A DNA stretch of 11,316 nt from Bacteroidales bacterium (GTDB lineage: Bacteria; Bacteroidota; Bacteroidia; Bacteroidales; UBA4181): the NCBI GenBank assembly GCA_031287245.1, contig JAITTD010000177.1:1-11316 (forward strand), in the 5' to 3' direction. This document shows, piece by piece, positions 1 to 6,515 of the stretch. The notes under the pieces were generated by a model that was not told where the DNA came from, ran no database searches, and saw only the letters and a program-made list of their open reading frames with translations. The position numbers and the translations under genes are program-made. The stretch's first letter is position 1. The number at the start of each line of letters is the position of its first letter.

Positions 1-6
1 TCCTAT

Positions 7-74
7 TTTCTATTGATATGTATCCCCTAACGGGGAATATTCGCTTGTCCGTAGGACATTCATATCAATAGAAA
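7..74. repeat. Inverted repeat with two internal hairpins (three-way junction)
   Basis: TTTCTATTGATATG at 7-20 is the exact reverse complement of 61-74, giving a perfect 14-bp outer stem. The 40 bases between hold two more hairpins: TCCCC (23-27)/GGGGA (32-36) with loop TAAC, and TGTCC (46-50)/GGACA (54-58) with loop GTA. The whole can fold as a three-helix junction in RNA or extruded DNA. It is not a tRNA: it has two arms rather than three and no T-loop signature. No coding frame spans it. It could be a dispersed intergenic repeat or a structured transcript end from a gene left of the window; with only one copy visible, I cannot tell which. Confidence 0.6.
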
Positions 75-91
75 TAAGCCCTTCGGGCTGG

Positions 92-188
92 AGTTTAAAG
101 TTTCGGGTTTTGAGTTTAAGGTTTAAAGTTTAAAGTTTCGTGTTTTGAGTTCGAAACACGAAACACGAAACTCGAAACTCGAAACACG
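92..188. repeat. Intergenic repeat cluster: GTTT/AAAC direct, inverted and tandem copies
   Basis: Two 20-base direct copies of AAAGTTTCGGGTTTTGAGTT sit at 97-116 and 132-151, differing at one base (G106 versus T141). They are followed by five tandem 7-base units CGAAAC(A/T) at 152-186. The tandem block is partly the reverse complement of the direct copies: AGTTTCGTGTTT (134-145) pairs perfectly with 161-172, a 12-bp stem with a 15-base loop. No open reading frame crosses the block. It resembles expandable intergenic filler; no function is visible. Confidence 0.6.
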
Positions 189-189
189 T

Positions 190-219
190 ACCGCAGGCAA
201 CGCTTCGCTCGCCTGCGGT
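190..219. repeat. GC-rich hairpin, 9-bp perfect stem
   Basis: ACCGCAGGC (190-198) and GCCTGCGGT (211-219) are perfect reverse complements around a 12-base loop. No T-run follows on the + strand, so it is not a standard intrinsic terminator in that direction, and the minus side is not followed by one either. A smaller hairpin core, GCCCTTCGGGC, occurs on both sides, at 78-88 and 232-242, preceded each time by AA. These duplicated small hairpins bracket the repeat cluster and suggest the block arose from repeated modules. Confidence 0.5.
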
Positions 220-332
220 TATGAAAATCAAGCCCTTCGGGCATAGCACCTCAAAAAAAGATTTAGCCAAAAAATAAAAAAAAAACGGGTGAACGATGGA
301 ACGGATAAACGAACTGTAACCGTAAGGTACAA

Positions 333-365
333 TGAATCACTATTGAATCACTATTGAATCACTAT
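333..365. repeat. Three perfect tandem copies of an 11-bp unit upstream of rpe
   Basis: TGAATCACTAT occurs three times without mismatch at 333-343, 344-354 and 355-365. Each unit contains TGAATCA, a near-palindrome (TGA-N-TCA). The 11-base period is close to one helical turn, so all copies face the same side of the DNA. The array ends 44 bases before the putative -7 box of rpe. A cluster of regulator sites is possible, and so is simple slippage; the sequence does not decide between them. Confidence 0.55.
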
Positions 366-409
366 GCACCCCATTTTTATTCTTCTGTGTGTATATTGAA
401 AATTTTTCG

Positions 410-417
410 TACTTTTG
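410..417 (+). promoter_or_regulatory. Putative -7 box of the rpe-hisF promoter
   Basis: TACTTTTG matches the Bacteroidota -7 consensus TAnnTTTG and lies 16 bases before the ATG at 434. No clear TTTG box is found 19-21 bases upstream, so the -33 element is weak or absent. Transcription from here would begin about 10 bases before that ATG, which excludes the earlier in-frame GTG at 389 as a start. Confidence 0.55.
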
Positions 418-433
418 CAAAAAAACAAAGCGC

Positions 434-1102
434 ATGAATCATATAGCCGTGTCCATTCTCAATTGCGATTTTGGGGCGCTAAATCGTGAAATAGAGATGA
501 TTAACGACAGCAGCGCCGAATGGTTTCATCTTGATATCATGGACGGTGTGTTTGTACCCAATATTTCCTTTGGTTTTCCCGTCATTCAGGCGGTGAAGAA
601 AAAAGCAACGAAGCCCTTGGACGTGCATCTGATGATAGCGGCTGCCGACCGCTATATCACGGAGTTTGCACAGGCAGGCGCCGACTGGCTGACTGTACAC
701 TTTGAAGCCTGCACACATCTGCACCGCACTGTGCAAAACATTCATCAGGAAGGAATGAAAGCGGGAGTATGCCTGAATCCGCACACACCGGTGAGTGTGT
801 TGGAGGATATGATCGGCGACATTGATTTAGTGCTGTTGATGTCTGTTAATCCGGGCTTTGGCGGACAGGCTTTTATTGCGAACACCTTCGAAAAAGTGGC
901 ATGTCTGCGTAACATGATAGAGCGAAAAGGCTCCAAAGCCCTCATTGAAGTGGACGGCGGCGTGGATTTGCGCAATATTGCGGATTTGGCAAAGGCTGGA
1001 GTAGATGTTTTTGTGGTAGGAAGTTTCATTTTCCGTTCTACCCATCCGTTGCAAACCATCAGGGAATTGACAGAAAAATCATCACCAAAATACGTCATTT
1101 AA
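434..1102 (+). CDS. rpe: Ribulose-phosphate 3-epimerase
   Basis: This cytoplasmic TIM-barrel enzyme interconverts D-ribulose 5-phosphate and D-xylulose 5-phosphate in the pentose phosphate pathway. From the ATG at 434 the product is 222 residues, the usual family size. Visible signatures are SILNCDF near the N-terminus; HLDIMDG with metal ligand His32 and catalytic Asp34; DVHLM with His65; SVNPGFGGQ around 137-145; and EVDGGVD with catalytic Asp174, followed by the phosphate-binding VVGSFIF. The frame stays open upstream to a GTG at 389, but that would overlap the probable promoter and add 15 residues not seen in the family. No Shine-Dalgarno is present; the leader is A-rich. hisF begins 4 bases after the stop, so the two are almost certainly cotranscribed. 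Confidence 0.95.
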   Translation: MNHIAVSILNCDFGALNREIEMINDSSAEWFHLDIMDGVFVPNISFGFPVIQAVKKKATKPLDVHLMIAAADRYITEFAQAGADWLTVHFEACTHLHRTVQNIHQEGMKAGVCLNPHTPVSVLEDMIGDIDLVLLMSVNPGFGGQAFIANTFEKVACLRNMIERKGSKALIEVDGGVDLRNIADLAKAGVDVFVVGSFIFRSTHPLQTIRELTEKSSPKYVI

Positions 1103-1106
1103 AGAG

Positions 1107-1862
1107 ATGCTGGCAAAACGAATTATCCCATGTTTGGACATTAAAGACGGCACCACCGTCAAAGGCATTAACTTTGTTGGTTTGCGCAATGCGGGCGACC
1201 CTGTGGAATTGGGCGCCGAATACAGCCGTCAGGGTGCCGATGAGTTGGTTTTCCTTGATATCACCGCCTCGCATGAAGGACGCAAAACTTTTGTTGAATT
1301 AGTGCGGCGGGTGGCAGAGAGGGTTAATATCCCGTTCACCGTAGGCGGTGGCATTCACGAACTAAAAGACGTGGACACGCTTTTGGGTGCCGGTGCAGAC
1401 AAGGTGTCTGTCAATTCATCCGCCATCCGCCATCCGGAATTGATTGATGAAATAGCACGAAATTTTGGCAATCAGGTGGTGGTGACAGCCATTGACGCCC
1501 GCTTAGACAATGGAAAATGGACTTGCTACCTCAACGGAGGGCGCATCCCGACAGACAAAGAACTGTTTTCGTGGGCAAAAGAAGCGCAAGAACGCGGCGC
1601 AGGCGAAATCCTGTTCACCAGCATGAACCACGACGGCGTGAAGGAAGGTTATGCCAACGAGGCTTTGTGCCGACTGTCCGACTTGCTGAACATTCCAATC
1701 ATCGCTTCGGGCGGAGCGGGAAAGCCGGAACATTTCCGCGACACTTTTCTGCATGGAAAAGCCGATGCAGCCTTAGCCGCCAGCGTGTTTCACTTCGGCG
1801 AAATCCTCATTCCCGATTTGAAAGAATACCTGCTGAAAGAAGGAGTGAATGTGAGGGTATAG
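1107..1862 (+). CDS. hisF: Imidazole glycerol phosphate synthase, cyclase subunit HisF
   Basis: HisF is the cyclase half of the HisH-HisF complex. It uses ammonia released by HisH to turn PRFAR into imidazole glycerol phosphate (histidine pathway) and AICAR (to purines). The 251-residue product has the family N-terminus LAKRIIPCLDIKDG with catalytic Asp11, FLDITAS at 49-55, the phosphate-binding FTVGGGI, AIDAR with the second catalytic Asp130, TSMNHDG and SGGAG. The segment YLNGGRIPTDKELF matches the Bacteroidetes form as I recall it. It starts 4 bases after rpe with a small AGAG purine stretch upstream. No hisH, hisA, hisI or other his gene is in the window, so it is separated from its usual operon partners. 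Its stop is 9 bases from that of the convergent MFS gene, with no terminator hairpin between them. Confidence 0.95.
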   Translation: MLAKRIIPCLDIKDGTTVKGINFVGLRNAGDPVELGAEYSRQGADELVFLDITASHEGRKTFVELVRRVAERVNIPFTVGGGIHELKDVDTLLGAGADKVSVNSSAIRHPELIDEIARNFGNQVVVTAIDARLDNGKWTCYLNGGRIPTDKELFSWAKEAQERGAGEILFTSMNHDGVKEGYANEALCRLSDLLNIPIIASGGAGKPEHFRDTFLHGKADAALAASVFHFGEILIPDLKEYLLKEGVNVRV

Positions 1863-1871
1863 AAAATGGTC

Positions 1872-3020
1872 TTACGCCTTATTGATCGTTCTGATTAAAT
1901 AAACCATATACAGCCAAAAGGCAGATAAAATAAACATGGCAGACCATTGCGATCCGAAAATATCGGACACTATGCCCAGCAAAAGGGCTATAACGCCACC
2001 GGAAACGCCTACAATCAACAGGGATGAGATTTCATTTGCCTTTTCGGGCTGTTGTTTGAGGGCGAGTGAGAAGATGATGGCAAACAGATTGGCATAACCC
2101 AAACCGATAAGGGCAACGCAGGCCATGATGCTCCACAGGGAAGACGCAGCAAGGATGGCAGCGATTCCCACAAAAGTGAGCAACACACTGTACTTGTAAA
2201 ATATGCGTTCGGGAATTTTCATCAGCAGAATACCGCCTGCGAAAGCGCCAATGGTGCGAACAAAGAAATACACGGTTTTCAGCAAATCGGCTTTCTCAAC
2301 CGGCAGTTGGCAGCGTTCGCCAAGATATTTGGGTAAGGTGGCATTCAACCCGACATCAACACCCACCAACACGAGGATGCCGATAAAAAACAGCAGGATG
2401 GTGTGGTTTTTCAGCAGCGATAAAGTAGCCCCAAAGGATACTTCCTTGCTTTCGCCGACTTCTTCGTGGATGCGGGTAGTCCACAGCCACACGGCAGCGA
2501 GCACCGACACCAAGCCGAAAACCGGAAACACATATTTCCAGCCCAGCGCAGTGTTTGCCAGCCACGCCGCCACAACAGGTCCCAGCATAGACGATATGGC
2601 TTTCATAAACTGCCCCAGGGTGAGCGTTCCTGTGAGTTTTTCCTTCGTCACTACATTCGTCACCAAGGGATTCAATGCCACTTGGATGATGGTGTTGCCT
2701 ATGCCTATCAAGGTAAAGGCTATCAACACAAGGGTGAAATTGTAGGCAATCCAGGGGATAAGCAATCCCACGAAAGTAAACACAAAACTGATCAGTACGG
2801 TGTTTTTTCTGCCTATTTTATTCATCAGCATACCTGTTGGGATAGACAGCACCAAAAACCACAGGAAACAGGACAGCGAGAGCGTGTTTGCCACGGTATC
2901 GCTAAGGTTAAAGTCGGCTTTCACGTAATTGATAGCCGTTCCGATGAGGTCAACGAACCCCATGATGAAAAATCCGAAAATAACCGGAATGATTTTCGAC
3001 AAAGATGAATTGTTGCTCAT
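1872..3020 (-). CDS. MFS transporter, sugar (fucose/glucose permease-like) type
   Basis: A 382-residue polytopic inner-membrane protein with about 12 hydrophobic segments. It has a motif A-like loop after the second segment (GMLMNKIGRKN, about 63-73) and the FucP/GlcP-type signature GNTIIQVALNPLV at about 108-120. These place it in the fucose-glucose-galactose permease branch of the major facilitator superfamily, usually sugar:proton symporters; the actual substrate cannot be read from sequence. It is slightly shorter than E. coli FucP. Its ATG overlaps the stop of the upstream isomerase-like gene by one base (TAATG), a translational-coupling arrangement, so the two probably act on the same compound. 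It is the last gene of the minus-strand run. Confidence 0.85.
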   Translation of the reverse strand: MSNNSSLSKIIPVIFGFFIMGFVDLIGTAINYVKADFNLSDTVANTLSLSCFLWFLVLSIPTGMLMNKIGRKNTVLISFVFTFVGLLIPWIAYNFTLVLIAFTLIGIGNTIIQVALNPLVTNVVTKEKLTGTLTLGQFMKAISSMLGPVVAAWLANTALGWKYVFPVFGLVSVLAAVWLWTTRIHEEVGESKEVSFGATLSLLKNHTILLFFIGILVLVGVDVGLNATLPKYLGERCQLPVEKADLLKTVYFFVRTIGAFAGGILLMKIPERIFYKYSVLLTFVGIAAILAASSLWSIMACVALIGLGYANLFAIIFSLALKQQPEKANEISSLLIVGVSGGVIALLLGIVSDIFGSQWSAMFILSAFWLYMVYLIRTINKA

Positions 3021-3904
3021 TATGATGGGCTTACGTCACAAATATGGATGCCTCTCCGCAGTGAAGCAATCTTGTCAGCGGCTTTGGGTACCCATTCCTG
3101 TCCTACAAAACCTTTATAACCGGTTTTTACCAATGCTTTCATGATGGCGGGATAGTTCAACTCCTGGGTTTCGTCGATTTCATTGCGTCCGGGGTTGCCG
3201 CCTGTGTGGATATGTCCGATGTAGGCAATGTTTTTGGTCATAATGTCAATGATATTGCCTTCCATGATTTGCATGTGGTAAATATCGTACAGCAGTTTCA
3301 AGTTTTCGCTGCCCACGCGTTTGCACAATTCCACGCCCCATGCCGTTTTGTCGCACTGATAGTCGGCGTGTCCGTAACTGTTGAGCAACTCCATGTTCAG
3401 TATCACTTTGTGTTTTTCGGCTGTTTTGACAATGCGTTTCAAGCCTTTGGTGCAGTTTTCCCAGCCCTGTTCATCACTCAGACCGTTGCGTTTGCCTGAA
3501 AAACAAATCAGGTTGGTCAGTCCGGCTTTTGCCACTAAGGGTATCACTTCTTCGTAGCGTGCCACTAATTTGTCGTGCAGGTCGGGTCTGTTCCAGCCTT
3601 CATCAATGCTCCAATGTGCACCCTGCGCCATGGCGCAAGTCAATCCATATTTCTGAACGGTAGCCCAGTCTTTGGGATTGAGCAATTCGATGGAACTTAT
3701 CCCGATTTCTTTGCAGACAGGCGCCAATTCATCTAAGGGATAGTTCCCGAAGCACCAATGACTGACGGAATGTTTTACATATCCTTTTAAAGGCGCATCC
3801 ATAAGTTGAGATGCTGCCAATTGTTGGGCAGGAATGCCTAATGCAACTGCTGCCATACCTGCAGAGGCGGTTTTGAGGGCTGCCCTTCGCGAAATTTTCT
3901 CCAT
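3020..3904 (-). CDS. Hydroxypyruvate isomerase-like TIM-barrel protein with Tat-type signal
   Basis: The 294-residue product belongs to the xylose isomerase-like TIM-barrel (AP endonuclease 2) superfamily, closest by eye to hydroxypyruvate isomerase Hyi. The segment LLYDIYHMQIMEGN at about 204-217 is nearly that of E. coli Hyi. Likely metal ligands are Glu172 (NMELLNS), Asp207 (YDIYH), His233 (GHIHTGG; Gln in Hyi) and Glu270 (GQEW). The N-terminus, MEKISRRAALKTASAG followed by an Ala-rich stretch to about residue 31, is a twin-arginine export signal, absent from cytoplasmic Hyi. This suggests a periplasmic isomerase or epimerase acting on a sugar-like compound that the overlapping downstream MFS gene may import. 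The exact substrate is unknown. It starts 20 bases after the zinc-ribbon gene. Confidence 0.8.
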   Translation of the reverse strand: MEKISRRAALKTASAGMAAVALGIPAQQLAASQLMDAPLKGYVKHSVSHWCFGNYPLDELAPVCKEIGISSIELLNPKDWATVQKYGLTCAMAQGAHWSIDEGWNRPDLHDKLVARYEEVIPLVAKAGLTNLICFSGKRNGLSDEQGWENCTKGLKRIVKTAEKHKVILNMELLNSYGHADYQCDKTAWGVELCKRVGSENLKLLYDIYHMQIMEGNIIDIMTKNIAYIGHIHTGGNPGRNEIDETQELNYPAIMKALVKTGYKGFVGQEWVPKAADKIASLRRGIHICDVSPS

Positions 3905-3924
3905 GAGTTGACTATTTTTAGGGA

Positions 3925-4683
3925 TTAATTCTCAGTATTATCAATCAAAATACGCCCGCAGTATTCGCACACGATGACTTTTTTGCGGGAACGGATGTCC
4001 AATTGGCGTTGCGGCGGTATGTTGGCATAACAGCCACCGCAGGCGTCGCGTTGCACTGTTACCACAGCCAGTCCGTTACGGGCATTGCTGCGAATACGCT
4101 TATAGGCGGTAATTAACCGCGGTTCTATCCGCTGTTCAATCTCTGCCGCTTTGTCCTTCAAATTCTTTTCTTCCTTTTCGGTATCGGCGGTGATGTCGGA
4201 TAATTCCTCTTTCTTGGTTTTTACTTCCAACTCGCGGTTCTCCAGGTTTCCCCGGGCTTCATCTATGGTTGAATTTTTTACGGTAATCTGAGCGGTAAAC
4301 TCGCGAATACGCTTTTCGCACAATTCGATTTCCAAGGTTTGGAACTCTATTTCCTTTGCCAGAGATTCAAACTCCCGATTGTTGCGAACATTGTTCTGCT
4401 GTTCCTGATATTTCTTAATCAGGTTTTGAGCGGTGTTTATCTCGCTCTTCTTGCCTGAAATGGAAACATTCAACTGTTTTACTTCGTCTTGAAGATTGTT
4501 GATACGGGTATGCAAACCGGCAATATCGTCTTCAAGGTCTTGCACTTCCAACGGCAATTCGCCGCGAAGGATGTTGATCTTATCTATTTCCGAATGAACC
4601 TGTTGTAACTCGTACAGCGCCCTGAGTTTCTCTTCAATCGGCATTTCCTGCAATTCGGCGATTTTATTCTTATCTGCGACCAT
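3925..4683 (-). CDS. Coiled-coil protein with C-terminal C4 zinc ribbon
   Basis: A 252-residue cytoplasmic protein. Residues from about 15 to 195 are almost entirely charged heptad-like sequence (long antiparallel coiled coil). The C-terminus carries a zinc ribbon with two CxxC knuckles, Cys215/Cys218 and Cys239/Cys242. This is the DUF164 / zf-RING_7 family, related in build to H. pylori HP0958 (FlgZ); its role in Bacteroidota is not established, with nucleic-acid or protein binding proposed for relatives. It follows the Nif3-like gene by a single base. That pairing recurs in this phylum as I recall it and suggests linked function. Confidence 0.85.
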   Translation of the reverse strand: MVADKNKIAELQEMPIEEKLRALYELQQVHSEIDKINILRGELPLEVQDLEDDIAGLHTRINNLQDEVKQLNVSISGKKSEINTAQNLIKKYQEQQNNVRNNREFESLAKEIEFQTLEIELCEKRIREFTAQITVKNSTIDEARGNLENRELEVKTKKEELSDITADTEKEEKNLKDKAAEIEQRIEPRLITAYKRIRSNARNGLAVVTVQRDACGGCYANIPPQRQLDIRSRKKVIVCEYCGRILIDNTEN

Positions 4684-4684
4684 A

Positions 4685-5473
4685 TTATAAATAGGTTATA
4701 GGATTGGTATTTACTTTTGAAAATTGAAGCGCAAAAGTAGGAATTTTTTTTGTAAGTATTTCATAAAAAATTTCTTTTGTGTATTGTTCGCTTTCAAAAT
4801 GCCCGATATCAGCGATTAAAATTTCTTTGGAGGCATCGGCAAATTGATGATATTTAATGTCTGCTGTGACGAAAACGTCCGATCCGCTTCGTATGGCATC
4901 GGCAATCAATGAACTGCCGCTGCCGCCGCACAAAGCTGCTTTGTTTATTTTTTGCTTGCGCAAAGGCGTGTGACGCAACGAAGATAGATGAAAAACGGAT
5001 TTCAACAAAGTTAAAAATTCGTCTTCGTTCAGCGGGGCTGGCAGCATTCCGGTCACGCCTAAGCCTGTTGGCGAATGTTCGCCGCTGGGCGACAACACCT
5101 GCACGCTGTTCAATCCCAATTTCTGCGCCATACGGTAACTCACTCCTTTCTGCGCCACGTCCATATTGGTGTGTGCCGCATAAATGGCTACTCCGTGACG
5201 GATGGCTGCAATGACAGCACGCTCTGCTTCTGTGTCGCCTGTCAATTTGCGAACGCCGGAAAGTATCACCGGGTGATGGCTGATAATCAAAGCAGCCCCC
5301 ACTTCTACCGCTTCGAACACTACGGCTTCTGTGACGTCGATAGTGAGCAGCGCCTTGCTGACAGTCTGTCTCGGCGAACCGACAATCAATCCGCTGTTAT
5401 CCCACGATTCCTGCAACGAAAGGGGCGCAAAATCTTCTATGGCTGCGGCTATTTCTTCAATTGTAATTTCCAT
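4685..5473 (-). CDS. Nif3-like dinuclear metal centre protein (YbgI/DUF34 family), short form
   Basis: A 262-residue cytoplasmic protein of the Nif3/YbgI family, which forms hexameric toroids with a two-metal site in each subunit. Physiological function is unsettled; GTP cyclohydrolase 1 type 2-like names in databases rest on weak evidence. Metal ligands are all present: SHHP with His66 and His67, HTNMD with Asp105, and the C-terminal GHFESE with His225 and Glu229. The end (SKVNTNPITYL) matches Bacteroidetes relatives. Those relatives are usually about 360 residues with a PII-like domain inserted in the middle; here LGLNSVQVLSP runs almost directly into TGLGVTG, so that domain is missing. murB lies 12 bases upstream and the zinc-ribbon gene 1 base downstream. 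Confidence 0.9.
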   Translation of the reverse strand: MEITIEEIAAAIEDFAPLSLQESWDNSGLIVGSPRQTVSKALLTIDVTEAVVFEAVEVGAALIISHHPVILSGVRKLTGDTEAERAVIAAIRHGVAIYAAHTNMDVAQKGVSYRMAQKLGLNSVQVLSPSGEHSPTGLGVTGMLPAPLNEDEFLTLLKSVFHLSSLRHTPLRKQKINKAALCGGSGSSLIADAIRSGSDVFVTADIKYHQFADASKEILIADIGHFESEQYTKEIFYEILTKKIPTFALQFSKVNTNPITYL

Positions 5474-5485
5474 GATTGAAATGAC

Positions 5486-6490
5486 TTATATCATATTTAC
5501 TTCCGGTTCCATTCTGACACCGAATTTTTCCTCTACCGAACGAATGATTTCACTGGCAAAATCAAGCACTTCTTTTCCCGATGCACCACCGTAGTTCACT
5601 AAAATGAGCGGTTGCCGGTCGTATGCGCCTACATTTCCCTGCTTGTTCCTTTTCCCCTTCCATCCGCATTGCTCAATGAGCCATGCTGCCGACAGTTTGT
5701 TCAAACCGCCGGCAGCCGTATAAAGCGGCAAAGCGGGATACTCCGATTTCAGCGCTTCTGCCTGCTGCGAAGACACCGCAGGGTTTTTGAAAAAACTGCC
5801 TGCATTGCCCAAGAGTGGATGATCGGGCAGTTTTTGCCGGCGCATCTTCACAACAGCCTCTCTCACCGTTGCCATGCTGATATTCCCGTTAGGCAGCATC
5901 GATTTCAACCCGCTGTATGCCAGATTGGGGACAAAGGTTTTCGACAACCTGAAAGTGACGGATACAATAAGATATTTTCCCCGATTCTGCTTGAAAAAAC
6001 TGTCGCGATAGCCGAACCGACATTCCTGCTTGCTGAATGGTTGCTGCTTCCCGTCGGCGATATGCAGCGTTTCTACGGATTCTATCACATCCTGTGCTTC
6101 CGCGCCGTAAGCGCCGATGTTCTGCACAGGACAGGCACCGACATTGCCGGGTATCAGCGATAGATTTTCAAGCCCCGAATAGTTGCGGGCGATGCTCCAC
6201 GTCACCAAATCATCCCACACTTCGCCGGAACAGGCACGTACCAAAACCGTTTCGCTGTCTTCGCCCGTCAGTTCAATCCCTTTCAATGCCGGATGAACCA
6301 CCAGCGGGCAGGTGTCGGAAACGAACAGCAGATTGCTGCCTCCGCCCAGCACGAGGACGGGCATGGCGGCAGTACGCAGGGTATCCCGCAATTCATTCAT
6401 ATTGTCGGAAACCACAAAAGTATCGGCTGTTGCCGAAATGCCGAAGGTGTTATGCGAAAGCAGTGAATATTTTTTCCGAATATGGATCAT
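5486..6490 (-). CDS. murB: UDP-N-acetylenolpyruvoylglucosamine reductase
   Basis: MurB is a cytoplasmic FAD enzyme that uses NADPH to reduce UDP-GlcNAc-enolpyruvate to UDP-MurNAc, the second committed step of peptidoglycan synthesis. The 334-residue product is of the type I (E. coli-like) form. It shows HNTFGI near residue 13; the FAD-binding LGGGSNLL at 48-55; IPGNVGACPVQNIGAYG at 113-129; YRDS with the active-site Arg162; GNAGSFFKNP with the proton-donating Ser232; and the closing EPEV with the catalytic Glu near 330. It begins 25 bases after the gldF stop and is followed by the Nif3-like gene after 12 bases, so it lies inside the minus-strand run. The extended coding frame contains no disruption. 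Confidence 0.95.
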   Translation of the reverse strand: MIHIRKKYSLLSHNTFGISATADTFVVSDNMNELRDTLRTAAMPVLVLGGGSNLLFVSDTCPLVVHPALKGIELTGEDSETVLVRACSGEVWDDLVTWSIARNYSGLENLSLIPGNVGACPVQNIGAYGAEAQDVIESVETLHIADGKQQPFSKQECRFGYRDSFFKQNRGKYLIVSVTFRLSKTFVPNLAYSGLKSMLPNGNISMATVREAVVKMRRQKLPDHPLLGNAGSFFKNPAVSSQQAEALKSEYPALPLYTAAGGLNKLSAAWLIEQCGWKGKRNKQGNVGAYDRQPLILVNYGGASGKEVLDFASEIIRSVEEKFGVRMEPEVNMI

Positions 6491-6515
6491 AACGCAACGC
6501 TATTGGTCATTGAAA

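Noticed and set aside
7..74. tRNA or tRNA remnant, suggested by the cloverleaf-like fold
   Set aside because: The outer stem is 14 bp, only two inner arms exist, and no T-loop or anticodon-arm signature is present.
315..331. Small hairpin TGT-A-ACC / GGT-ACA with a GTAA loop as a regulatory element
   Set aside because: Six pairs with a bulge are expected by chance in this length of sequence, and nothing downstream depends on it visibly.
389..433. N-terminal extension of Rpe from a GTG start
   Set aside because: The extension overlaps the probable -7 box at 410-417 and has no counterpart in the family; the ATG at 434 gives the usual length.
4732..4739. TACTTTTG on the minus strand, 49 bases before the zinc-ribbon start, as an internal promoter
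   Set aside because: It lies inside Nif3 codons for Thr-Phe-Ala, which explain the bases, and has no TTTG box at the right distance.
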